Assembly (NCBI RefSeq): GCF_949987535.1
Contig: NC_080081.1
Span: 36,000,428 to 36,064,427, forward strand
DNA: 64,000 nucleotides
Reading direction: 5' to 3'
Source of the DNA: Balaenoptera acutorostrata
Taxonomy: Eukaryota > Chordata > Mammalia > Artiodactyla > Balaenopteridae
Shown: positions 24,022 to 36,479 of the stretch, one piece after another
Layout: the number at the start of each line of letters is the position of its first letter
How positions within the stretch are numbered: the stretch's first letter is position 1
Made by a program: the position numbers and the translations under genes
The notes under the pieces: model-generated
What the model was told of the DNA's origin: nothing
The model's input: the letters and a program-made list of their open reading frames with translations, nothing else
The model's database searches: none

Positions 24022-24149
24022 TCTCAAACCCTCTTTTTCATCATCTATAAAATGTGGGCAATAATAACAGCAACTACTCTCCAAGAATGTTTTGAAAATT
24101 AAATGTATCCATAAATATAGAGTCCATAGAAGACAATTGTTAGTAGTTA
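24022..24149 (+). repeat. MIR SINE, right half split by ERV
   Basis: Starts 'tctcaaaccctctttttcat' and runs 'catctataaaatgtgggcaataataac...', the MIR order right after the point where 20075 stopped. It ends at the left arm of the inverted repeat. Confidence 0.75.
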
Positions 24150-24631
24150 TATAGTTACTGTTGTGTTAATTAATAAGCATTTAAAAATAATATTTGGCTT
24201 CATATAAAGAATGAAAGAAGTGCAAATACATAATTCTAGAATTTACAGTCTTATTTGGAAAATATGCCACATACCTGAAGAAATCAAGAATTTAGGTGCC
24301 CTATGCTAATTTACCCATAGTTAGGATATATGATAGATATTACAATTACCATGTAATTGTAATGCAAGTATATATTTAAGTCTTAGTGGGGAAAAACCCC
24401 AAATCTATAGTTAATAGTCTTGTGTTAACATTCTGACTTTTCCAATTATCAGATGACTAACATCTAACAAATTCCATAAACTACCCAAGATTTAGCTTTA
24501 TAATTGTAAGTAGAAAGAGTAACTATTATCTTTTGTGGTGGTTTTGAGATTTAGACATAATCTATATAAAGTATATATATAAAGTACTTAGCATGCCAAG
24601 TCAGGGGAACACTCTTGGTAGACAATTTTAT
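24150..24631 (+). repeat. Inverted repeat, left arm
   Basis: 482 bp, reverse-complementary to 24871-25330. Aligned by eye: about 12 substitutions over roughly 455 aligned bases, plus five indels (about 9, 1, 1, 1 and 14 bases). That is about 97% identity. The inner part contains MIR/L2-like sequence ('agtacttagcatg'); the rest is not a family I recognise. Confidence 0.92.
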
Positions 24632-24870
24632 GTTTTCTAAGAAAACATTTATTATGAGAGTATCTAACAATAATGATGACTTTATTTTTTTGCTTTGACA
24701 GTTGAAGTCCTGACACTATATCCAGATTCAGATATGTCTGGAACTAGTTGATTCATGTATATATTCTTTAGTTCTCTATGTGCCTCAAGATCATTGTGAA
24801 GAACTCCGATTTTTATTCTATGAATTCAAATCCTGGCTTTGCATTCTTTATAGATATCTGAATTATAACA
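24632..24870. other. Spacer of the inverted repeat
   Basis: 239 bp that would form the loop of a hairpin. Contains a MIR-like piece ('gaattcaaatcctggctttg'). No ORF or RNA-gene signal. Confidence 0.7.
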
Positions 24871-25330
24871 AATAAAATTATCTACCAAGAGTATTCCCCT
24901 GACTTGACATGCTAAGTACTTTATATAGATTATATCTAATCTCAAAACAACCACTAAATATAATAGTTACTCTTTCTACTACAATTATAAAGCTAAATCT
25001 TGGGTAGTTTATGGAATTTGTTAGATGTTAGTCATCTGATAATTGGAAAAGTCAGAATGTTAACACAAGACTATTAACTATAGATTTGGGGTTTTTTCCC
25101 CACTAAGACTTAAATATATACTTGCATTACAATTACATGGTAATTGTTACATATCCTAACTATGTGTAAATTAGCATAGGGCACTTAAATTCTTGATTTC
25201 TTCAGGTATGTGGCATATTTTCCAAATAAGACTGTAAATTCTAGAATTGTGTATTTGCACCTCTTTCATTCTTTATATGAAGCCAAATATTATTTTTAAA
25301 TGCTTATTAATTAACACAACAGTAACTATA
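24871..25330 (-). repeat. Inverted repeat, right arm
   Basis: 460 bp, the reverse complement of the left arm. The outer end is sharp: 'aacagtaactata' matches 24150-24162 and pairing stops after 25330. Confidence 0.92.
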
Positions 25331-27245
25331 AATATGTTTTCTTAATAAAAACTAAGTTTTAGAATCAACAGGTAATTCACCCTAAGTTTTAAACTGAAAT
25401 ATGTTTCAAATTCTAAAGTTACATTTATAGGTAACTATATTATTTTCAAATACCATGGAAAGTCTATGTTCTCATATATAACTTATTACTAACTATAGTT
25501 AAGTATATATAGGAAAAAATAATCAGTACATCACTTGTTATAATGGCATACTGATTTGTTGAACATATTTGTGAACTGTCATGGTTAAATTTTTTCTTCA
25601 TTTATTACTTATCTCTAATTTATCAGAAAACACTATTAAAATTCTTTAAAAATTTTTCCAAGATTCCGTTTGTTTAACTGATGATTCCTTGATATTTCTG
25701 CTTCTTTTTATAGAAAAATTGCTGTGAACAGATAATGCTAGAGATTTTCTGCATGTGCCAAATAAGGAAAGGGATGCATTTATAGGGTATGGATCATCTA
25801 ATTTCTTTAGAGGAGGACTTAAAATTCAGTTTACCTTAATTTTCCCTGCTTATTTACTTCAGACATTCATAGTCAATTGCTCTCTCAAATCAGTTTAATT
25901 ATATGTTTTACATTCTTTTAGTATATTCTTGAATAAACTTACAACATTAACAGTCAAATTTTAGGTTTTCTTTCTTTCATCGTATTAGCTAAAATATTTA
26001 ACATACTCAACCAAAGTTGCTCAATAAATTTTAATTTCCCATTCCACTAACTTTCCAATCTATTCTCTTTTATGTTATCTATCTCTCTTCTTGACTATTG
26101 CAATTATTATACAGAATAGAAGTAATGGACCCTCAGATACATAATAATTGTATAAATGATTAATAATTATATAAGTGTAGAGACATTTATCAATAGTCAT
26201 TAAAAACCAATATTGTTTAATGATCAAAAATAGTTTCAAAGATTTTAAAGAAGCTCTTTTGGAAATGTCTCAGCCAGAGTTGCTTTAATAATATAGGTTT
26301 GAAAAAAATGCCTTCTCTGAATGCATTCCCTTTAGTCAGAAAAATCAGGAAAAAGGCTCTAATATGGATGTACACCTCAAACCCAATGCAAAGTGCCTTG
26401 TGAGGGGAAGACAGCTTGATTTCACTCTCATGGGATCCATGAATGAGGTGGTTCTATGTAAGGCAAAACCCACATAATTATGGAAGCCTTGGACTCAGCC
26501 AAAGTGAAACTCCCTGTGAGCTTTTGACTAGAGATTTATCATTAACTAAACACTGCAGGAGAAAGTTTCCTGATTATAACTGAGGCAAAAACAGGGTGAA
26601 AGGAGGGAAAACACTTTGTAATAAGAGACTTCCCACGTTCTAAAAAGCGTAACACATTATTCAGATAGAATTTTAAAACAATGAAGGTATAGAAGAGTTT
26701 TAATTATTAAATTGTATTTAATTGTATTATTTTAGATCTAAAAAAAAAGTCAGTAGTAAAATTTATTAAATGGGGAAGATAAAATGAAGAAAACTTAAAA
26801 CAGAAACATTTTGAGAAATAGTCTAGCTGTCATGTTTACATTTTAAAATGTTTAGGTTTAATTTATTATAAATTATATACATATATTTAATTATAAAGAA
26901 ATTATATGTATGTACTTTTCATTTCCAACCTGTTTTTTATTTTTTGGGGGGGGGGTGGGAAACAAGGTTTGTCCTCCCTATGTTTTCGTGATTAAATTGC
27001 TAAGCTAAACTTTTATTTTTTAGCAAAAAGTACAATTTTGCTTTCTTTAGCAGGCTTATGACCATTTAAACATGTAATTAAAAAGTAGTTCAAAAAAAAA
27101 AAAAAAAAAAGTAGTTCACATTGCAAGAAACAAACCAAAACATCTGACAGCAGAGTAAATATTTTTTCTCTATTGTTAATTTGACATGAACCCATTAAAT
27201 CACTTGGTTCTGTCACTAAGAGTTTCTGATGCTTTATCCTCTACT
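25331..27245. other. Intergenic DNA, no gene seen
   Basis: A/T-rich, with no ORF of note and no family recognised. A G-run (about 26946-26955) and a poly(A) tract with flanking repeats (27079-27117) are the only marked spots. Confidence 0.5.
27079..27117 (+). repeat. Poly(A) tract between short direct repeats
   Basis: 'aaaaagtagttc' is followed by about 19 A and then 'gtagttc', so the tract sits between two copies of AAAAAGTAGTTC if the last five A are counted in the right copy. This resembles a tail-only retrotransposition event; A-run slippage with duplication is the alternative. Confidence 0.45.
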
Positions 27246-27279
27246 CCTTTATCCCATGTTGATAAATAAAAACACCCTG

Positions 27280-27535
27280 GAGAAAAACAAATATTGTGTG
27301 ATATCACTGATATGTGGAATCTAAAAAATATAACAAACTAGTGAATATAACAAAAAGAAACAGACTTAGATATAGAGAACAAAATAGAGGTTACCAGTGT
27401 GTGTGTGTGGGGGGGGGGGAATAGAGGGGTAGGGGAGTGGAAGGTACAAGCTATTGGGTGTAAGATAGGCTCAAGGATGCTTTGTACAGCACGGGGAATA
27501 TAGCCAATACTGAGTTGTGATATGGAACTGGGATT
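27280..27535 (+). mobile_element. L1 3' end fragment (older L1M type)
   Basis: 'atatcactgatatgtggaat' and 'gaggttaccagtg', then a G-run and 'tacagcacggggaatatagc', follow the order of the ORF2 end and 3' UTR of older mammalian L1. 5'-truncated and missing a clear tail. Confidence 0.75.
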
Positions 27536-28384
27536 TCACTATCAACAGTATAGAATTTCATTTGATTCCTCTATTTTAGTTCAACACTTTAGCCAACAAA
27601 TATGCCTGATGTACACAAATTTAGTTAACTAGTTCAATATTTTCAGAGAAGAGTGGTCATTTTTCTGTTTGGATTTCAGCTGCACACATACTTGTTTTTA
27701 TTGATAAATGTTGTCTTTGTTGTCATAGCTGCTTTGTGGGTCTGGGCATACAATTTCCACCCATAATTAGCTTTCTGTTTACATCATTTTGTTAAGGCAG
27801 TTATTACTCATTTATCAATTTCCTTTTCTGTTCCTTTTTTTTTCTGATCTCCTTTCTTCTTACCCATTTGTTTTATTATTGTATATTCATGCCTAACTTT
27901 GTCTTCTTTATGCTTGAATTATTTGAAGGAACACAGATAGTTATTTGTATTTGAGCCACTCTGTCTCATTGATAGTGCTAAAATATTTAAGGTACTTTTA
28001 AAATTGTTTTCTTATTTTATGAACTCTTCCTTTACCCTAAGGGCAAATTGTAATTGCTTCTCTGACTAGAAACACTTTACTTTATCCTGAGTTATCTAAC
28101 ATTTATGAATGGATAGAAATTATCTAAGAAGTGTATCTTTAGATTAAGTTTGCCTAATGCCATGTCTGCTAACTTGGCATTTATTGCATAGTACATAGCA
28201 ACAAACATTTCTTTAAGAAACATTAAATTATTGAGTGAATTGTAGCTATTTCTGTACTTGCATTTCATTCATTGGCTCATTTAGCAGAATGATCAAATCT
28301 AGGAGTGATGAAAGGGAAGCATTTCCTAAATTTTATGTTGCTGTGTTGACAACAGGGACTGTGTAGCATTCATGTTTATATCTC

Positions 28385-29370
28385 CAAATTTACTTTATTC
28401 AATTAATAATATTTGAAGTCCTGTTATGGATAAGACCCTGTTAGTGACAAACCTATGATCCATTGAAGCTTACATTCTAGGTGAGAAAAGTCAAATGGTA
28501 AGCAAAGGCATATATATGTTGCATTAGTGGTTAGTGCTTTAAATTTGGACAAGGATAATGAGGCTGATAATAAAGGTATTGCTCCCTTATATAGAGTACT
28601 CAATGCACACTTTTGCAATAATGTGACATTTGAGTAGATTCTGAAAGAAATGTGGGATTGAGCGTGTGAATATCTAGCCAGAGCACATTCTAGGTGAGGG
28701 AAGAGCAATTGAAAATACCCAACAAGATGAAGCAGGCTTTTTGAATTTGTGGGATTACAAAGAAGCCAGTGCCTGAAATGCAGTAAGCGAAGGTCGCTAG
28801 ATGGATAGCAAGTTCTAGCTCATAAAATTCCTTAAAGACATAACAAGGGCTTCAGAATTTACTTTGAGTGAGATTAAAACTTATTAGAAGGTGTTTAGTA
28901 GAGCTGTAACACGATCCAACATATATTTTAATAAGATCTTTCTATTATATGGATAACAGATGTAAGGGCAATCCACAAGGAAAAGTACAAGTTATTAAAA
29001 CTAAATTAAGAATCAGATAAAAAATTAGCATGGCAGGACATGACGGAAGTGATGTAAGTTATGAGTAGTGACTGGTTTTGGAATATATTAAAAAGTCAAC
29101 AGTATTATTTTGTGGAATGAATGTAGTGTAGGAAATTCAAGAATAACTACAAGTAACCACTTGCTCCAAGCACAGAAAGATAGACTTGTCATTTATAAAG
29201 AAGAGTGGAGGAAGGGAGCTGTTGAACAAATATGGGGGTTGGACAGAAAGTAATAGTTCAAATTATTTACATATTCTGTGTTGAGATGCCTATTTTACAT
29301 CCAAACACAGATGTTGAGGTTTCAGTTGGCTAAATAAGTCTGGAATCTTGAAGTTGAAGCTAATTCTTAG
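28385..29370 (-). repeat. L2 LINE fragment, about 1 kb
   Basis: Pieces such as 'tctgaaagaaatgtgggatt', 'agagcacattctaggtgagg', 'cttcagaatttactttgagt', 'agtagagctgtaacacgatc' and 'gagatgcctattttacatcc' are the reverse complement of recognisable L2 parts, in the right order. Orientation is therefore minus. Heavily diverged; the 94-codon ORF here is a chance frame. Confidence 0.65.
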
Positions 29371-32037
29371 GCTATGTTATGTACTATAGTTACACAGAAT
29401 TGTTATTCCTCTATTATTTAATGGGGTTACCAGTTTAGAATAAATTTTTTGAGGGATGAGGATTCCTCAAGTTCAAACATGGAAATCCTTCCTGTATATT
29501 AAGGCATCATAGGAGTTCTCTGACAAATGCCAAATGAATGGGATAGGAACCAAATTATTCCCTGAATGGGAGAAATAGGAAAAGATGTGTCTTTCCTAAT
29601 GTAGCTGACAGGCTTTTAAAAAATAAAACAACTCATTATACCAAGTTTTGTGTTTTTTCCCCATTTCTGTATAAGCTCTGAAAGAAAAAAAAAAAAATGT
29701 GTGCTAATGAGTTAGAAAGAAGTTAACAGGGGAAAATCTGTTTATGCTACACCTGTGAATGTCTATTATTATAAATAAAACATGGTAATTTATATATTTA
29801 GCTGAATGATTATTTATGTCTGGAAGCTAACACATTTCACTGTTGCTAATAGTAACAGACAGAGAAGAAACACAACTCCATTTCTCTCTCAAATGCCTCC
29901 TTTCTAGATAATTAAATTTCTTTTAAAAGTATGTCTCTATTTTTCCCTTTTAGGAACTCTTCCATGTTTGTATGTCAATTTGTAGTAGATATGTGTAAAC
30001 TACTTTCTAAATAGATCTATAAATTCTGTGGATAAGTGTAATTTTCTAAAATATACTTACAACATTTATCTTATGACCGTTACACTTAATAAATCTGAAA
30101 ATATAATGTGGAGCTATCCTATACCAATAATTCCTTTGTTACCTTATTAATATCCACAAATTCTCTAAGATCTATATTACTCCCACTGTCTACAATTAAT
30201 GTTATTTCTATAATCTGATGTAGTCAGATTCTACTTCCTCATTTTATGAAATATAATGGCAACCTCTAGATGGTGCTTATTAAATTTTCCAGATACACAA
30301 AATAGGGTGAAGTACACTTAATGAAAATTCTGTTTAGCTCCTTTAAAAGTGGCATAGAATTTTTATTCCTATATAAATTTTAATTTTATTTAGATAAATA
30401 GAAATTTTATTTATCTCTGTTATATATTTTGAGTAGTTTTCAAAAGTTAGAATTTTGTTTTGGATTAATTGGAACATATCTAGATAAGAATATATATATA
30501 TGTATTTGTATATATAAAGCAGACAATAGTTTAATGCTGATATAAATTTTATTTTTCATTTACCAATTGCACTCCTAAGTGCTGTATCTATGACCGAACT
30601 CTTAACTATTACCTTAGAAGATATATGGTAGATCAATTTTTAGACTTTATGCATTATATGTACATAGCCACAATTCAAACCTGTACAATGTTTATAACTT
30701 ATGTTATTTTTAGCTCAAGTTTAATTCATGGGTAATAAAAGAGTACTTATGAAATAATTAAATAAAACTCAATTCTATGCAGCCATTTAATTCTATCATG
30801 GTTGTTCAATCAGAATTTGCTTTCCTACTTAATCAAATTTAGGTATATACATAGTGAAAAGCATATCCAGTGTACTTAAGTCAGATTTATGAGTCATATT
30901 ATTCTATAGAAAGGTCAGGCTTATCTTTCAAAAGGGAAACTGATTAAGCAAAAACTTTCACTTAAGAAAAAGAAAAATGATGGAAGGATGTCTTCAATAA
31001 TATTTAAATATCCTAGCCACCTCCTTTCTGGGTCATGATTGAAGCCCAAGTAAATAGAATTAGCATTTTCAAACAGAAAATTACCTGTTAATATCTGAAC
31101 AACTTTACTCATTATATGCAAATTAATCAATTGAGTAAACATATGAGATGACAGCAAAATGTGTACCTAATTTTTTTAGAAACAGTAGAGCTATTAAAGG
31201 TTCATGATATAGGCAACATTTTCTAATTCATATTATCCTTGTCCATTAGTTTTACACTTATTAGATATGAAGGCCTCAATTTTAAAATGATAAATTTATT
31301 TACATCTCCCCCAACTACTTTACATTGAATATTTACGATATAACTTTCTTATAAGTCTCTGTGTGCTAATGTTTATATGTGTATATACGTTCAAATATAT
31401 TATAGAATGTGTGTATACATTTATATATACACATATAAATATATAAATGTATATATAACAGAAGGCATACCCACTGTTTTTTTTTTTTTGTATTTCAAAG
31501 TTCTTTAAAATGTTCCAAATTTATTGACAAAAAGTCATTCATAATATTCCATTATTAGACTTTTAATATCTTTAGTGTTTTTCATTCCTGACAAGAGTAG
31601 GGTTTTCTTTCTCCCAGTTTTGCAGTACAAATAAGAACTATAGTAGACTGTCTTTCGATTTCAGTCCTAGAGATGCCACGATAAATTCCCTACTGCCAAA
31701 TATCCTGAAGGTAACATCAATCTGGGTATACTTTATGCATGCACTCGTTATAATCACTACTTTGTCTCTGGCAGTTGAGTGCTACACCAGAATTCTGCTC
31801 TCTGGTAGCTATTACTAATATATAAATCGGATTTAATGGTAGGATCTTTCATTGTCGTCTATTACTGATATTTTTAAAGATTCATGTACACTCTTATAAA
31901 TGTATTTTTTTTATGCTTTGGTAGAGTATTTCCATGCCCTTTCAGTATTGAAAGGGTGGGAACATGAGTCATACTTAACACATTTACTTCAATATTTCCA
32001 TTTTTTGAAGTCAATGGATTCATGTTTTTGCACTAGG
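29371..32037. other. Intergenic DNA, no gene seen
   Basis: A/T-rich. 31373-31460 is a TA-rich, partly self-complementary patch ('tatatacacatataaatata'). No coding signal. Confidence 0.5.
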
Positions 32038-32051
32038 CAAAGTTCTGGCAT
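32038..32051. repeat. Left TSD of internally deleted L1
   Basis: CAAAGTTCTGGCAT, identical to 34554-34567, immediately before the poly(T) of the minus-strand L1. Confidence 0.9.
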
Positions 32052-34553
32052 CTTTTTTAAAATTTATATATATTTTTTAAACTTATATATCACATGCCTT
32101 TATTTTTTAATACCAGTTTATTTTTAAAATTTATTTATTACTTTTCTGTTAAGTATAATTGGCATAAAAGGGTAGATTATTTTCAGGTGTACAACATAAT
32201 GATTCACCATTTATATACATTACAAGGTGATCACCATTATAAGTCTAGTTACCATCTGTTGCCAAAGTTATTACAATATTATTGAGTATATCCCTTATTC
32301 TGTATATTACATCCCCACGACTTTATTTTATAACTAGAAATTTGTGCCTCTTAATCCCCTTCACCTATTTCACCCATCCTCTATACCCCTACCCTCTATG
32401 TTTCTGTTTTGTTTATTCATTTGTTTGGTTTTTTAAATTGCACATATAAGTGAAATCATACAGAACTTGCCTTTATCTGACTGACTTATTTCACTTAGCA
32501 TTATGCCTTCTAGGTCCATCCATGTTGTCACAAATGACAAGATTTTATCCTTTTTTTATGGCTGAGTAATATTCTGTTATCCTGACACATACATAATACA
32601 TGTTCTATGTCCATTCATCTATCCATGGCCACTTTGGTTGATTCCACATCTTGGCTATTGTAAATAATGCTGCAATGAATATAGAGGTGCACATATCTTT
32701 TCAAATTAGTGTTTTTATTTTCTTCAAAAAAATACCCAGAAATGGAATTGCTGAATTGTATGATAGTTCTGTTTTTAATTTTTTGAGGAACCTCCATAAT
32801 GTTATCCATAGTGGCTGCAACAATTTATATCCCCACCAATGATGCATGAGGGTTCCCTTTTCTCCACATCTTCCCCAATGCTTGGTAGTTGTTGTCTTTT
32901 TCATAATAGCCATTTTGACAGGTGTGAGGTGTTATTTCATTGTGGTTTCGTTTTGCATTTGCCTGATTATTAGTAATGTTCAACATTTTTTCATGTACCT
33001 ATTTGCTATCTGTATGTCTTCTCTGGAAAAAAATGCCTATTCAAGTCCTCTGCCCATTTGTTAATCAGATTGTTTGTTTATTTGTTTGATATTGAGTTGT
33101 ATGAGTTCTTTACATATTCTGAATATTAATCTCTTATCAGGTATATTACTTGCAAATATCTTCTCCCGTTCAGTAGGTTGCTTTTTTTCATTTTGTTTAT
33201 AATTTCCTCTGCTATGCAAAAGCTGTGCAAAAGCTTTTTAGTTTGATTTGGTCCCATCTGTTTATTTTTGCTTTTATTGCATTTTCTTCTAAGACTTTTA
33301 TGGTTTCCGTTCTTACATTTAAGTCTTTAATCAATTTTGACTTTATTTTTGTATAGGCTGTAAGATGGTGGTCCATATTTAATCTTTTACTGGACCAGCC
33401 CATTTTTCCCAACATCTTTTATTGAAGAGAATTTTTCCTATTGTAAGTTTTGCCTCCTTTGTCATAGATTAATTGACCTTATGTGCATGGGTTTGTTTCT
33501 GGGCTCTCTATTCAGTTCCATTGATCTATGCGTCCGTTTTTGTACCGGTACAATACTGTTTTGATTACTATAGCTTTATAGTGTAGTTTGATGCCATGGA
33601 ATGTGACACCTCCAGTTTTGTTCTTCTTTCTCAAGATTGCTTTGGCTATTCAGGGTCTTTTGTGGTTTCACACAAATTTTAGGATTATTTGTTCCTGTTC
33701 TGTGAAAAATACTTTTGGTGTTTTGGCAGGGATTGAATTGAATAGATATATTGTTTAGGTGTTATGTATATTTTTAACAATATTGATGATTCCAATCATG
33801 AGCACCATATATCTTTCCATTTATTTGTGTTTATATCAGGTGGGAGCCACTTTGGAGGGGCACCTGGCTGGGACATGGTGAGTGGTGCTAGCAAGGTAGA
33901 TGACCAGTGTCAAAAATGACACTCACCAGTGCCTGGCTAGTTAAGTAGAGGGAGAATTAAGACAAAAAAAAAAAAAAAAAAAAAATAGTGCCCAACAGTG
34001 CTTCCAACAGATTCTTTCCCCTTAGGCGCTGGCCCTAAAATTAGTCAATGAATCTCCTTCACGTGTGGCCCAGGTGTTTTCAAATTGCTGCCTTTGTACT
34101 AAGACTCAGAGAGAGCAAGTTTTTGCATTAGCCCTTTAAGAGTAAACTCTCAGTTTCCTATAGCCTGCTAGCTCTCCAAGAAGTAAACCCTGCTGGTTTT
34201 CAAAGCCAGTTGTTATGGCTTGTATTCCCAGTGCAGGTCCTCAGGGCTGGAATGCCCTATGTGGGGTTTGAACTCATGGCTCCTTAGGGAGGATCTCTTG
34301 TTTGTGATATTCCTTCTTTTTTTTGAGGGGGGGGTCCCTTCACTGGGGGTGTGGGTCCTGCCTAGATTGGGTCTCTACTCCTCCTACTCATCTCGATGTG
34401 TTTTGTAACTTATATCCTTAGTTGTAGAAAAGCTGATTCTGCTACTCTTCAGGTTATTCCCAGAGTTGTTCTATATGTAGTTGTAGATTTGGTGTACCCC
34501 TGGGAGGAGGTGATCCCAGGATCTCCCTAGTCTGCCATTTTGATCCCACCTCC
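32052..34553 (-). mobile_element. L1 (L1M type) lacking its middle, with TSD
   Basis: From left to right on the plus strand: A-rich tail (as T), 3' UTR, and an ORF2 C-terminal/RT-end part up to about 33832. The sequence then jumps to a 5' UTR-like part (33835-34553) ending in 'tctgccattttgatcccacc', the L1 5' end. A perfect 14-bp TSD, CAAAGTTCTGGCAT, flanks the whole. A complete L1 of this type is 6-7 kb, so ORF1 and most of ORF2 (about 4 kb) are missing. A poly(A) run at 33963-33985 (plus strand) lies in the 5' part. No translatable protein remains. Confidence 0.88.
32600..33830 (-). pseudogene. L1 ORF2 C-terminal remnant
   Basis: Reading right to left, frames at 33415-33212 and 32913-32701 carry L1 ORF2-like patches ('[20 protein letters not shown]' and 'GEKGTLMHHWWGYKLLQPLW'). 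The cysteines of the terminal motif have partly changed. The frame shifts many times. The catalytic endonuclease and the FADD box lie in the deleted part. Confidence 0.8.
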
Positions 34554-34567
34554 CAAAGTTCTGGCAT
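34554..34567. repeat. Right TSD of internally deleted L1
   Basis: CAAAGTTCTGGCAT, the exact partner of 32038-32051. Confidence 0.9.
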
Positions 34568-35541
34568 TTTAATTTTGCTTAATATAGGCCACAGTCGATT
34601 TCAATTCCCAGTGAATCAATCAATCACACTATTAAAAGCCCTCAGAGGCATTTAAGACAGAACACAGAACTCTGATACTCTGGTAAGTACATATGAACTA
34701 ACATTATGGAGACATTTTTTAACTTGGATCCCAAAGAATTTTCCAATGAGTTTTAGATACCATTACAATGAATGGCTAAATGCTTATTAGTAGTAGTATT
34801 GGCACTATGTCCTCAATTATGTATTCTATATTTGAACTTGCTCCCTTTGAATCAAAATCACTATAAGGTTTTTGAAGAGATTAGTGACATCATAAAGCTG
34901 AATGAGTAGGTGACAATAGATAAATCCAGTTCTCTAGCTATTAATACTGAGGTGCAGATACACTTTGATGTTGGCATGATCTTTTCTCTGTGCCACTCAT
35001 GGCTGTCTCTACATTGTCAAAATTCCTAATTTCTTGACTTCAAATCTGCCTTCATAACATGGTTCTTCATTTTGATCCAGACCCTGCATTTGGTGCTTCA
35101 GGTTTTTAACTCTTTTCAAAAATACCTTTTCTATTCTCCTGGATACGACCTTTTTTTGCCCAGTAGTTCACAGGTACCCCATCTTGTTGTTCTTCCTCCC
35201 TGATTGACAGCAGAAGAGTATCAGATTAAAGTTTGTGTGGGCACTTTTGAGTCTTATCTGGCAAGTGCCAGACATAGTTTTCCCTCAGCTGGTTGAGTTT
35301 GCCAGAAGTCCCTCTATTAACTTCTCAATGTCAAACCATATTTTGGCTGAGGTGGATTTGTTTCTGATTCCAAAATAGCATCTTGAGTAGTCTCCCTGTA
35401 CCAATCAGCTAAAAAATAATTTGTACATTGGGTTTTTCACTCAGGAAGCCACAGTTATTCTCTTAATACAGTAAAACCCTAATTTCCAAATAGTTCTGAT
35501 CAATATGTTCAACCAATAGGTACAAACTGATTAACACACAA
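34568..35541. other. Intergenic DNA, no gene seen
   Basis: No recognised family and no coding ORF. Confidence 0.45.
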
Positions 35542-35558
35542 TTTTTTAAAATACATTT

Positions 35559-36154
35559 ATTTATTTTTTTTGCTATGTTCCAAGAGCCTGTAATCTCACT
35601 TCATACACTCACAAAAGCTGGACTTATTGCTGAGGCTTGTACTTCCTTTAGGAGGCTGCACTCTTCCATCCTTACTCCCCACAGTCATATATTCTCTTGA
35701 CTCCTTCCTTAATACGTTTGAAACCTTCTTTTTTACCTTTTGACTCCCTTTACACATCTTCCACCCCACAACTCTGGCCACCACCAATATGTTTTCTATA
35801 TCTATGAGCTTGTTTTGCTTTTGTTTTTGTTTTAGTTTCCGCATATGAGATATCAAACAGTATTTGTCTTTCTCTGTCTGATTTATTTCATTCAGCATAA
35901 TTACCTTCTAAGTCCATCCATATAGTTGCAAATGACAAAATTTCATTTTCTTTATGGACAAATTATATATATACATATGTATCTCATAACTTCTTTATTC
36001 ATTCATCCATGGAGGGACACTTAGGTTATTTCTGTATCTTGCCTATTGTGAATAGTGCCACAATGAACATGTGAGTGCAGATATCTTTTCAAGTTAGTGT
36101 TTTGTTTCCTTCAGATAATACCCAGAATTGGAATTGCTAGGTCATATAAAAATA
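35559..36154 (-). mobile_element. 5'-truncated L1 3' end
   Basis: Parts such as 'gcatatgagatatcaaacag', 'tctttctctgtctgatttat', 'ctaagtccatccatatagtt' and 'cacaatgaacatgtgagtgc' are the reverse complement of the end of L1 ORF2 and 3' UTR. A probable TSD, TTTTTAA(AA)TACATTT, lies at 35542-35558 and about 36155-36167, with two bases gained or lost. Old. Confidence 0.75.
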
Positions 36155-36479
36155 TTTTTAATACATTTTGGAAGAGGATTAAAAGCTTACTTAGTCCCAA
36201 CATTTCAGGAATGTACCTATTAAACAGACCAAATACATTGAAATTTTATCTTTAAAAAATAGAAATAAGTTAATGCCTTTGAATAGTAACAAAGGCACAA
36301 TTCACAGTAATCATAATTCTGACTACACATGGAATACACTTTGGAGTACAGTTCCCTTTAGCTGATGCAGTTAACTTCTGAGCATGTTTAATAGAGTCTG
36401 AGTTATTTCTTCCTATGCATAGAGAAGACAAGATGTATTCAGATTATTCTAATAAGAGAATCATATTGATGTTCATTAA

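Noticed and set aside
28424..28708. 94-codon ORF
   Set aside because: Antisense-direction frame inside an L2 remnant without conserved motif.
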